From: 2-02-FULL-66-14 sp037443705
GTDB lineage: Bacteria; Pseudomonadota; Gammaproteobacteria; Burkholderiales; SG8-39
Direction: 5' to 3'
NCBI GenBank assembly: GCA_037443705.1
Contig: JBBINV010000005.1
Coordinates: 31,713 to 95,712 of the forward strand
DNA length: 64,000 nt
Shown here: positions 7,738-15,339 of the stretch, in pieces
Position numbering within the stretch: position 1 is the stretch's first letter
Layout: each line of letters begins with the position of its first letter
Position numbers and translations under genes: made by a program
Notes under the pieces: model-generated
What the model saw: only the letters and a program-made list of their open reading frames with translations
Told to the model about the DNA's origin: nothing
Databases searched by the model: none

Positions 7738-8370
7738 CTACTCGATCACCCCGAGCTTGCCATTATGGCTGCCCATGTACCAGACGCGCCCGTCGGCGTC
7801 GACGATCGCCTTGCGGATCCCCGCGCCGCCCGACGGAAGCTTGAACACGCGGAACTTCTCCGTCTTCGGATCGAGCATCGCGACGGTGTCGGTGTCGATC
7901 TCGTTCGCCCACACGCGTCCCGCGCCGTCCACCGTCGCCGCGTAGGGGCCGGCGCGCGAGCCCGCGGGCATCGGGTACTCCTTCACCACTTTCATCGCCG
8001 CCGGATCGACCCTGGCGAGCCGGCCGTTGCCGTAGTACGTGACCCAGATCGAGCCGTCGCCGCTGCCGGTATAGAAGATCGTGCCGTCCTTCGCCACCAC
8101 CGGCCCGTGCGGCCGCGCGCCCTCGGGCAGATCCCACTCCCTGAAGGTCTACGATCGCGTGTCGAAGCGCGCGATGCGGTTGCCGGTCATCACCGCGATG
8201 TAGATGTTGCCGTCCGGTCCCGGCGCGGGATCGCGCGCAAAGCGCGGGGTGGGTACGCTCCACTCGGTGACGTTGCCGGCGATGTCGCGGCTTCCCGGCG
8301 CAACGCCGTAGTTGGACCCGCCCGCAACCGCGACCGCAGGAAGAAACAGGGTGAGAAAACCGGATCTCAC
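7738..8370 (-). pseudogene. Virginiamycin B lyase-like beta-propeller gene with an in-frame amber stop
   Basis: Two open stretches in one reading frame, 8370-8149 and 8148-7738, are separated only by a TAG at 8151-8149. Joined, they give a signal peptide (GTG start at 8370) and repeated blade motifs (GPDGNIYIAVMTGNRIARFD, then TFREWDLPEGARPHGP, then GSIWVTYYGNGRLARVD) typical of Vgb/streptogramin-lyase-like propellers. Family members usually have Gln in R-T-Q-T-F-R-E-W where this gene has the stop, so one C-to-T change explains it. At about 210 codons it is also shorter than the usual 300 or so. Its start overlaps the stop of the AhpD-like gene upstream. Confidence 0.75.
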
Positions 8371-8759
8371 TTGAACGCGTCGTCCACCGGGATGCGCAGG
8401 CCATTGGCCAGCCGGTTGGTCTCGTTTGCCAGGCCCACCACCGCCATCAGCTCCATGAGCATCGCCTCGCTCATGCCCTTCCTGCGCGCCGCCGCGGTGT
8501 GCGAATGGGTGCAGTACTCGCAGCCATTGGTCGCGCTCACCGCGACATAGACCATCTCCTTCACCAGGGGATCGAGCGCGCCCGGCGCCATCACCTGCTT
8601 CACGTTCTCCCAGACGCGGCGCAGCAGCGCCGGGTCGTTGGCGAGCGCCTTCCAGAAGTTGTTCACCCAGTCGACGTTGCGGGTTTTCATGATGTCGTCG
8701 TACACCGCCCGCACCTCGGGCGGGGCCGCGGCGTACTCGACCAGACTCACCAGCGCCAT
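8367..8759 (-). CDS. Carboxymuconolactone decarboxylase/AhpD-like protein
   Basis: A 130-residue all-alpha protein of the CMD/AhpD family. The redox motif is CEYCTHSH (Cys79, Cys82, His86), as in the alkylhydroperoxidase AhpD, so a thiol-based peroxidase or oxidoreductase role is more likely than lactone decarboxylation. The start at 8759 is preceded by GGAGGAA (8772-8766) at 6-base spacing, better than the in-frame ATG at 8780. It overlaps the start of the downstream Vgb-like gene, so the two formed one unit. Confidence 0.85.
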   Translation of the reverse strand: MALVSLVEYAAAPPEVRAVYDDIMKTRNVDWVNNFWKALANDPALLRRVWENVKQVMAPGALDPLVKEMVYVAVSATNGCEYCTHSHTAAARRKGMSEAMLMELMAVVGLANETNRLANGLRIPVDDAFK

Positions 8760-8801
8760 GCGAAGTTCCTCCGGCCGCAATGATAGCGCCGGGTCCGGCG
8801 C

Positions 8802-9836
8802 TCAGTGCGCGAGTATCACCTCGGGCACGGCATGCAGCGGCACCACCCGGTCGGCGGCGCCCAGCTTCACCGCCTCCTTGGGCATGCCGTACACGACACA
8901 GGTGGCCTCGTCCTGCGCGCAGGTGTGCGCGCCGGCATCGTGCATCTCCTTCAGCCCTCGCGCGCCGTCATCGCCCATTCCCGTCAGGATGATGCCGAGC
9001 GCGTTGCGCCCGGCATATCTGGCCACCGAGCGGAACAGCACGTCGACTGAGGGCCGGTGGCGGTTGACGGGCGGGCCGTCGAGCACCTCGACGAAGTATT
9101 GCGCTCCGCTGCGGTTGAGCTGCATTTGGCGGCCGCCGGGCGCAATCAGCGCTCGCCCGGGCACCACGCGGTCTCCGTTCCGGGCCTCGCGCACCTCGAG
9201 CTGGCAGAGCTGGTCCAGCCGTGCGGCGAACGAGGCGGTGAATTTCTCCGGCATGTGCTGCACGATCACGATCCCCGGGCATACGCGCGGCAGCCTCGAG
9301 AGCACCTGCTCAAGGGCCTGCGTACCGCCCGTCGAGGTTCCGATCGCGACGACCCGGTCGGTTGTCTGCGCCAGCGCGGCCGCAGGTCCGGGGGCAAGGG
9401 ATGGGAGACGCTTCCCGGAAGATACTCCTCCCAGGTTTGCGCCTGCGGCGCTCTTGACAGCCCGGATCAGCTCTTCTCCGGCCTGAGGCAGCGCCGCCTT
9501 CAGCAGTGCCTTCGGCTTCGTGACGAAGGTCACCGCGCCGGCGGCCAAGGCCTGAAGCGTGGTTTCCGCCCCCTTCTCGGTGAGCGTCGAGCACACCACC
9601 ACCGGGGTCGGACGCGCGGCCATGAGCTTGTGCAGGAACGTGATCCCGTCCATGCGCGGCATCTCGATGTCGAGGACGATCACGTCCGGCCACTCCACGC
9701 TCATGCGCTGCATGGCGATGATCGGATCGGCGGCGGTTCCGATCACGCGAATCTGCGGGTCCGCTGCGAGCAGCGCGCCGAGCACCTGGCGCACCACCGC
9801 GGAGTCATCGACGATCAGGATGCGGATCTGCTGCAT
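8802..9836 (-). CDS. cheB: Chemotaxis response regulator protein-glutamate methylesterase CheB
   Basis: Removes methyl groups from receptor glutamates and so resets receptor sensitivity; it can also deamidate receptor glutamines. N-terminal REC domain with the DD pair at 10-11 and phospho-acceptor Asp56 (VLDIEMP). After a linker, the C-terminal esterase domain shows the triad Ser168 (GTSTGG), His194 (IVQHMPEKFT) and Asp290 (LTGMGDDG). Last gene of the chemosensory operon, 13 bases below cheD. Confidence 0.96.
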   Translation of the reverse strand: MQQIRILIVDDSAVVRQVLGALLAADPQIRVIGTAADPIIAMQRMSVEWPDVIVLDIEMPRMDGITFLHKLMAARPTPVVVCSTLTEKGAETTLQALAAGAVTFVTKPKALLKAALPQAGEELIRAVKSAAGANLGGVSSGKRLPSLAPGPAAALAQTTDRVVAIGTSTGGTQALEQVLSRLPRVCPGIVIVQHMPEKFTASFAARLDQLCQLEVREARNGDRVVPGRALIAPGGRQMQLNRSGAQYFVEVLDGPPVNRHRPSVDVLFRSVARYAGRNALGIILTGMGDDGARGLKEMHDAGAHTCAQDEATCVVYGMPKEAVKLGAADRVVPLHAVPEVILAH

Positions 9837-9849
9837 GGGGCGGGCGCCG

Positions 9850-10335
9850 CTATCGCGCGCGGACGTGTCGCGCGAACACTTCGCCGGTGGCGAGGTCGAG
9901 AAGGATGTTGCGATACCCGGAGCCTCCTACGCTTTCGGCATGGACATCGATCCCGATCGAGCCGAGCAGTGCTCGCGCCTGGCCCACATTGCGCTCGCCG
10001 ACGCCGCTCTCGATCGCGCCGGCGGCGCCGGCAAACCGGCTCGATCCGCCGAATATCTTGGCTACGTACTCCTTCGGCCGCGTGCCCCGCCTCAGCATGT
10101 GCTGCACAAGGATCTGGAGCGCCTCGTCGGCATAGCGGGCATCCAGCGGGACGCCATCGGCGCGGCTGCGGCCCGGCAGGAGGTAATGGCACATGCCGCC
10201 GACCCGGACCCCGGGATGCCACAGCGTGATCGCGACGCATGTCCCGAGGAGCGTGCGCAGGCGCGTCGGCGCCGCGTCGAACCAGAGCTCCCCGGGCCGG
10301 AGGTAGTGCTCGACGCCGGCGGCGAGCGCGTTCAC
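9850..10335 (-). CDS. cheD: Receptor glutamine deamidase CheD
   Basis: Deamidates specific glutamines of chemoreceptors to methylatable glutamates. The 161-residue protein has the catalytic Cys33 (LGTCVAITLW) and His50 (GGMCHYLLP), and the VAKIFGGSS segment typical of CheD. The GTG start at 10335 overlaps the cheR stop (GTGA). Its presence fits a non-enteric adaptation system. No cheC gene is visible. Confidence 0.95.
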   Translation of the reverse strand: MNALAAGVEHYLRPGELWFDAAPTRLRTLLGTCVAITLWHPGVRVGGMCHYLLPGRSRADGVPLDARYADEALQILVQHMLRRGTRPKEYVAKIFGGSSRFAGAAGAIESGVGERNVGQARALLGSIGIDVHAESVGGSGYRNILLDLATGEVFARHVRAR

Positions 10336-11144
10336 GGCTTCCGGTAGACCGCGGGTCCGTCGGCCGGGAGGCCGCCGTACACGCCGCTCAGGCTCTCGGA
10401 ATGCCCTACGAACAGAAAGCCCCCGCGCCGGATGCGCGATTCCACGCGCTCGATCACCGCACGCTTGGTCGGCACGTCGAAGTAGATCAGGACGTTTCGC
10501 AGGAACACGACGTCGAACTCTCCCAGCGGCGGAAGCGGTTCCATGAGATTCACCTGCCTGAACGACACCCGCTCGCGGAGCGAGCGCTCGACGAGCAGGG
10601 TCCCGCTCTGGCGCCCGACACCCTTCAGGCAATAGCGCGCCAGATAGGCGCGCGGGATGCCATCCGTGCGAGCGAGCGAATAGTGACCGGCCGCGGCGCG
10701 CTCGAGCACGCGGCTGCTGAGGTCGGTCGCGACAACCTCCCACGGCGAGCCGCTGCGGCAGTCGTCCAACACCATAGCGACGCTGTAGGGCTCCTCTCCG
10801 CTCGAGCAGGCGGCGCTCCAGACGCGGAACGGGCGCGCGGCAGAGGCCTCCCGCGCGAGGCGCTCGAGCCGGGCGAAGTGCCTCGGCTCGCGAAAGAAAT
10901 ACGTCTCGTTGGTGGTCAGCAGGTCGATAGCGGTCGCGAGCTCGCCGTCCCTGCCGCCCGCCTCCAGCAGCCTCACATAGGAGCGGAAATCGGGAAGTTG
11001 CAGCGCGCGCACCCGCTTGCCGAGCCGCGCGCAGACCAGGGGTTTCTTCTCGGCGCCGAGCCGGATCCCGGCGATGCGCTGGCAGGCCTCGCGGATCCAC
11101 GCAAATTCACGATCGCCGATGAGCGTGCCTGCCGCGGCGTCCAT
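10332..11144 (-). CDS. cheR: Chemoreceptor methyltransferase CheR
   Basis: Transfers methyl groups from S-adenosylmethionine to receptor glutamates. 270 residues: an N-terminal helical domain followed by the SAM-binding fold with VWSAACSSGEEPYS, and later FDVVFLRNVLIYFD and GGFLFVGHSES, all typical of CheR. The TTNETYFFRE segment before the SAM fold is also conserved. CheR proteins may dock on a receptor C-terminal pentapeptide; a candidate is present on the receptor at 13726-15339. Confidence 0.96.
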   Translation of the reverse strand: MDAAAGTLIGDREFAWIREACQRIAGIRLGAEKKPLVCARLGKRVRALQLPDFRSYVRLLEAGGRDGELATAIDLLTTNETYFFREPRHFARLERLAREASAARPFRVWSAACSSGEEPYSVAMVLDDCRSGSPWEVVATDLSSRVLERAAAGHYSLARTDGIPRAYLARYCLKGVGRQSGTLLVERSLRERVSFRQVNLMEPLPPLGEFDVVFLRNVLIYFDVPTKRAVIERVESRIRRGGFLFVGHSESLSGVYGGLPADGPAVYRKP

Positions 11145-11153
11145 GATGTCGCC

Positions 11154-13133
11154 TCAGGCCTGCCGGGGCTCGAAGGCAAGGGGTACGGCAGTCGACGCGG
11201 AGGGTTTTTTCACGGACGCCTTTCGCTCCTTCGCCGGTGCGGCGGCGGACCCGTGTGCCTCGAGCTTGAAGAAGCCCATCAGGCGCTGCAGCTGCTCGGC
11301 CTGACCGCTCATCTCCTCGGCGGTCGCCGCCAGTTCCTCCGAGGCCGAGGCGTTCTGCTGCGTGGCCTGGTTGAGCTGCGTCACCGCGGTGTTGATCTGC
11401 TTGACCCCCGAGGACTGCTCCTCCGAGGCCGCCGTGATCTCCTGCACCAGGTCCGAGGTCTTGGCGATCGAGGGCACCATCTCCTCCAGGAGCTTGCCCG
11501 CTTTTTCCGCGAGCTTGACGCTCGAGCCCGCAAGCTCGCCGATCTCCTGCGCCGCCACCTGGCTGCGCTCGGCCAGCTTTCTCACCTCCGCGGCCACCAC
11601 CGCGAAGCCCTTGCCGTGCTCGCCCGCCCTCGCCGCCTCGATCGCGGCATTGAGCGCCAGCAGGTTCGTCTGGTAAGCGATGTCGTCCACGATCCCGATC
11701 CGCTCGGCGATCGACTTCATCGCCGTCACCGTCTCGCGCACCGCCTCGCCCCCCTCTTTCGCCTCCTTGGCCGCCTTTGCGGCCATGCCGTCGGTCACCT
11801 TCGCGTTCTCGGCGTTCTGCGCGATCGAGCTGGTCATCTGCTCCACCGAACTCGAGGTCTCCTCGACGCTGGAGGCCTGCTCGGTCGCCGCCTGGCTGAT
11901 CGACTGCGCGGTGGCGCTCACCTCCTCCGAGGCCGAGGCCAGCGCGTCCGCCGAGCCCCTCACCTCCGCAATGATCTGCGTCAGCTGCTCGTTCATCGTC
12001 TTCATCGCCGAAAGCAGCTGACCCGTCTCGTCGCGTCCCGCCGCCTCGATCTGCACGCTCAAATCGCCCTTTGCCAGCCGGCCGGCCGCTTCGACCGCCT
12101 GCCCCAGCGGGCGCGTCACCGAGCGGGTGATCGCCCAGCCGAGGAACGCCGCGAGCAGCGCTACCGCAATCACCCCGCCGATGACCCAGCGCTGCGCGGC
12201 CTGGAAGCGCGCGACGCGTCCCTGCAGCATCGTGTCGAGCGCCTCCATCGCCATCCCGTTCAGCCGGAACTGCGCATCGATCACCTGCGTGAACGTGGCG
12301 AAATAGCGGTCGGGCGCGAAGTCGAGCGTTTCCCGCTCGACGATTTCCTCGGTCGCGAGCTTCATCGCACGGCCGGCCTGCGCGATGCTCTCCTTCGCGA
12401 TCCCTCCGAGCCTGTCGCCCAGCCATGCGTCCGAGGCGAGCGATTTCCCGAGCGCGAGGTCCATCTGGGCGAAGTGGTAGCGCGTCCGGCCCACCAGCGC
12501 AGCCATCCCCGCGCGCTCCTCCGACGTGACCGCCTTCGCCGCCAGGAACCCGGTCCCGCGGGCACGCATCTGCCCGAGGGTTTCCGTGAGCCACGGCATG
12601 TGAAAGACCGTCGCCATGATCAGGTGGTATCCGGTGAATTCCGGATCGAGGGACAGCCCATAGTGATCGGCGATCCGGTCAAGCACCAGGAGCTGGTCGT
12701 TCACCAGCTCGGTATGGCGAGCCGTGCTTTCCGCGCTCGAGATAGATCCCCCGGCGACGCGCGCGGCGAGGTCCTTCCATTTTGCCGCCGCCGCGTCCCA
12801 CGCACCGAGGAGCGCGGTGTCGGCGATATCGCGGCGGAACAGCGCGCCGGCGTCCTGCAGCGCGGTTTCCACCTCCGCCTGCTTCGCAGGGCGCTGCGCC
12901 TTGAGTGCGCCGTTCCCGCCGAGCGCACCGGCCGCCATGCCGCGGTGCTGCTGTGTGAGTTGCACCACCCTGAGCAGCTTCTGCGACGGCAGCACGCCGC
13001 GCGCCTCGAGCTGCGCTGCGGCGATGCTTTCGTTGGTGCTGCGCACGTAGAGCGCGAGCGGTATGCCGGCCAGCAATGCGCCGAGCACCCCCAGGATCGC
13101 GAATTTCTGCCAGAGCAGGAGATTGCGGACCAT
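11154..13133 (-). CDS. Methyl-accepting chemotaxis protein with a large helical sensor domain
   Basis: A 659-residue receptor. Membrane segments lie at about residues 10-30 and 317-336, enclosing a periplasmic domain of about 285 residues that looks all-helical. It has a Q-Q-H-R-G-M-A motif near 61-67, reminiscent of NIT-like sensor domains; the ligand is unknown. HAMP follows (about 337-390), then the signalling helical hairpin with the tip DDIAYQTNLLALNAAIEAAR. Codons from 12035 to 11228 are base-for-base identical to those of the receptor at 13726. The C-terminus (FEPRQA) lacks an aromatic tether pentapeptide. Confidence 0.93.
   Translation of the reverse strand: MVRNLLLWQKFAILGVLGALLAGIPLALYVRSTNESIAAAQLEARGVLPSQKLLRVVQLTQQHRGMAAGALGGNGALKAQRPAKQAEVETALQDAGALFRRDIADTALLGAWDAAAAKWKDLAARVAGGSISSAESTARHTELVNDQLLVLDRIADHYGLSLDPEFTGYHLIMATVFHMPWLTETLGQMRARGTGFLAAKAVTSEERAGMAALVGRTRYHFAQMDLALGKSLASDAWLGDRLGGIAKESIAQAGRAMKLATEEIVERETLDFAPDRYFATFTQVIDAQFRLNGMAMEALDTMLQGRVARFQAAQRWVIGGVIAVALLAAFLGWAITRSVTRPLGQAVEAAGRLAKGDLSVQIEAAGRDETGQLLSAMKTMNEQLTQIIAEVRGSADALASASEEVSATAQSISQAATEQASSVEETSSSVEQMTSSIAQNAENAKVTDGMAAKAAKEAKEGGEAVRETVTAMKSIAERIGIVDDIAYQTNLLALNAAIEAARAGEHGKGFAVVAAEVRKLAERSQVAAQEIGELAGSSVKLAEKAGKLLEEMVPSIAKTSDLVQEITAASEEQSSGVKQINTAVTQLNQATQQNASASEELAATAEEMSGQAEQLQRLMGFFKLEAHGSAAAPAKERKASVKKPSASTAVPLAFEPRQA
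11228..12035 (-). repeat. 808-base perfect direct repeat, copy 1 (receptor signalling domain)
   Basis: Line-by-line comparison with 13812-14619 finds no difference over 808 bases, including third codon positions, at a constant offset of 2584. The repeat runs from the end of HAMP (DETGQLLSAMKTMNEQ) to the linker after the signalling helix (FFKLEAHGSAAAPAK). Sequence diverges sharply at both edges. Confidence 0.95.
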
Positions 13134-13169
13134 CGTACCTCCTTCGGAATGTGAAATCCAGTGCCGCCC

Positions 13170-13715
13170 TCAGGCGGCCGCCGCGGCGGTCTCGCCTCCG
13201 GCGCCGGCTCCTGCCGCGGCCACGATGCCCGCAAGCTCCTCCATCGACAGCACGCGCGAGAGGTCGAGCACGATCACGAACCGGTCGTCGATCTTGCCCA
13301 TCGCCTCGACGAAATCTGTCCGGATCGAGGCGCCGAAGTCCGGCGCCGGCTCGATGCTCTCGGGCGGGATCTCGAGAACCTCGTTCACCGCGTCGACCAC
13401 GATCCCCATCTGCTGCACCTCCTCCCCGGGAACCTCGGCGATCACGATGCAGGTGCGCTTCGAAACCGGCTGTGCGGTGCGGCCGAACCGGACCATCAGG
13501 TCGATCACCGGCACGACCGCGCCGCGCAGGTTGATCACGCCGCGGATGTAAGGCGGAGTCATCGGCATCCGGGTCACCTGGCCGTACTCGATGATCTCGC
13601 GGATTGCGAGGATCCCGATCGCGAAGGTCTCACCTCCGAGCTGGAAGGTGAGGTACTGCCCGGCGTGCGCCGCCTGCTGCGATTCACGCTCCTGAGTGCT
13701 GACGGGTGCGTTCAT
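13170..13715 (-). CDS. cheW: Chemotaxis coupling protein CheW
   Basis: Links receptors to CheA. 181 residues with the two-barrel CheW fold; diagnostic stretches are QYLTFQLGGETFAIGILAIRE near the N-terminus and PPYIRGVINLRGAVVPVIDL. The C-terminus has an Ala/Gly-rich tail of about 20 residues beyond the usual end. It lies between the two receptor genes with gaps of 10 and 36 bases. Confidence 0.95.
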   Translation of the reverse strand: MNAPVSTQERESQQAAHAGQYLTFQLGGETFAIGILAIREIIEYGQVTRMPMTPPYIRGVINLRGAVVPVIDLMVRFGRTAQPVSKRTCIVIAEVPGEEVQQMGIVVDAVNEVLEIPPESIEPAPDFGASIRTDFVEAMGKIDDRFVIVLDLSRVLSMEELAGIVAAAGAGAGGETAAAAA

Positions 13716-13725
13716 GGGGCCGGCC

Positions 13726-15339
13726 TCAGAATCGCTGGAATTCGGGCTCGAGCGCGAGCGGCGCGGCCGGCTCTTTCGCCGAGGGTTCGGGTTTGGACAG
13801 CTTCGCCTTGGCCTTCGCCGGTGCGGCGGCGGACCCGTGTGCCTCGAGCTTGAAGAAGCCCATCAGGCGCTGCAGCTGCTCGGCCTGACCGCTCATCTCC
13901 TCGGCGGTCGCCGCCAGTTCCTCCGAGGCCGAGGCGTTCTGCTGCGTGGCCTGGTTGAGCTGCGTCACCGCGGTGTTGATCTGCTTGACCCCCGAGGACT
14001 GCTCCTCCGAGGCCGCCGTGATCTCCTGCACCAGGTCCGAGGTCTTGGCGATCGAGGGCACCATCTCCTCCAGGAGCTTGCCCGCTTTTTCCGCGAGCTT
14101 GACGCTCGAGCCCGCAAGCTCGCCGATCTCCTGCGCCGCCACCTGGCTGCGCTCGGCCAGCTTTCTCACCTCCGCGGCCACCACCGCGAAGCCCTTGCCG
14201 TGCTCGCCCGCCCTCGCCGCCTCGATCGCGGCATTGAGCGCCAGCAGGTTCGTCTGGTAAGCGATGTCGTCCACGATCCCGATCCGCTCGGCGATCGACT
14301 TCATCGCCGTCACCGTCTCGCGCACCGCCTCGCCCCCCTCTTTCGCCTCCTTGGCCGCCTTTGCGGCCATGCCGTCGGTCACCTTCGCGTTCTCGGCGTT
14401 CTGCGCGATCGAGCTGGTCATCTGCTCCACCGAACTCGAGGTCTCCTCGACGCTGGAGGCCTGCTCGGTCGCCGCCTGGCTGATCGACTGCGCGGTGGCG
14501 CTCACCTCCTCCGAGGCCGAGGCCAGCGCGTCCGCCGAGCCCCTCACCTCCGCAATGATCTGCGTCAGCTGCTCGTTCATCGTCTTCATCGCCGAAAGCA
14601 GCTGACCCGTCTCGTCGCGCCGGTCCACCTCGACCGTTGCCGTCAGGTCACCCTTGGCGAGCGTCTCGGCGACGTGCATCGCCCGGGAGACCGGACGGGT
14701 GATCGACAGCGTCACCCACACCGCGAATCCGACCGAGAGGATCAGCGCGGCCACGCCGAGCGCGGCCATCATGTTGCGCGCCGCCTCGTACTCGGCGCGC
14801 GCCTCCGCCGCGCTCTTCTCGACGATCTTCTTCTGCAGGTCGAGGAACGCGTTGACGTTCTCCATGAACGTGTCGAGCGCAGGAAGCGTACGTTCCCTCA
14901 TCACGCGCGCCGCCTCCCCGCGGTCGCCTTCCGCGAGCAGCCGGGCAACCTCGCCGAAGGACTGGACGTACGGCGTCCGCGACTCCTTGATCTTGGCGAT
15001 CGCCGCCTTGCCCTCGGGCAGGCGCACGAGCTTCTCGGCCTTGTCGATCGCGTGCGTGATCGCGTTCTTGTTTTGTTCGATGCGCTCCTTGATGCGCGCG
15101 ACGTGCGCCGGATCGGTGGTGACGAAGAACTCCAGGTTACGGCGCGCGTTGTTGCGCGCGCCGCTGCTCACCTGCATCGCGAGCTCGGCCTTTACCCAGT
15201 CCTGCTCGGTGATGCGGGTCGTGATGCGGTCCATGTTCCGCATCGAAAGCAAGGCAACGGCGAGCAGCCCGCAGAACAGCAGCACCACCGTGCCGAAGCC
15301 GATGCCGAGCCGCACGCCAATCTTGAGGTTCTTGAACAT
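13726..15339 (-). CDS. Methyl-accepting chemotaxis protein, four-helix-bundle type, with C-terminal tether
   Basis: A 537-residue receptor. Membrane segments at about 10-31 and 190-212 flank a four-helix-bundle (4HB_MCP) sensor, followed by HAMP and the signalling hairpin. The start at 15339 has AGGAGA upstream and overlaps the cheA stop (TAATG). The 808 bases from 14619 to 13812 are identical to the other receptor. Unlike that one, it ends in a long Lys/Pro/Ala-rich linker and the last five residues EFQRF, which fit the pattern x-aromatic-x-x-aromatic used as a CheR/CheB docking pentapeptide. Confidence 0.93.
   Translation of the reverse strand: MFKNLKIGVRLGIGFGTVVLLFCGLLAVALLSMRNMDRITTRITEQDWVKAELAMQVSSGARNNARRNLEFFVTTDPAHVARIKERIEQNKNAITHAIDKAEKLVRLPEGKAAIAKIKESRTPYVQSFGEVARLLAEGDRGEAARVMRERTLPALDTFMENVNAFLDLQKKIVEKSAAEARAEYEAARNMMAALGVAALILSVGFAVWVTLSITRPVSRAMHVAETLAKGDLTATVEVDRRDETGQLLSAMKTMNEQLTQIIAEVRGSADALASASEEVSATAQSISQAATEQASSVEETSSSVEQMTSSIAQNAENAKVTDGMAAKAAKEAKEGGEAVRETVTAMKSIAERIGIVDDIAYQTNLLALNAAIEAARAGEHGKGFAVVAAEVRKLAERSQVAAQEIGELAGSSVKLAEKAGKLLEEMVPSIAKTSDLVQEITAASEEQSSGVKQINTAVTQLNQATQQNASASEELAATAEEMSGQAEQLQRLMGFFKLEAHGSAAAPAKAKAKLSKPEPSAKEPAAPLALEPEFQRF
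13812..14619 (-). repeat. 808-base perfect direct repeat, copy 2 (receptor signalling domain)
   Basis: Identical to 11228-12035, same orientation, 2584 bases apart. The unit codes for the cytoplasmic signalling hairpin of both receptors; cheW and the unrelated sensor halves lie outside it. No inverted repeats or transposase genes border it. Confidence 0.95.

Noticed and set aside
11228..14619. The 808-base identical pair as a transposon or insertion sequence
   Set aside because: It contains only receptor coding sequence, has no terminal inverted repeats or transposase, and joins in frame in both genes.
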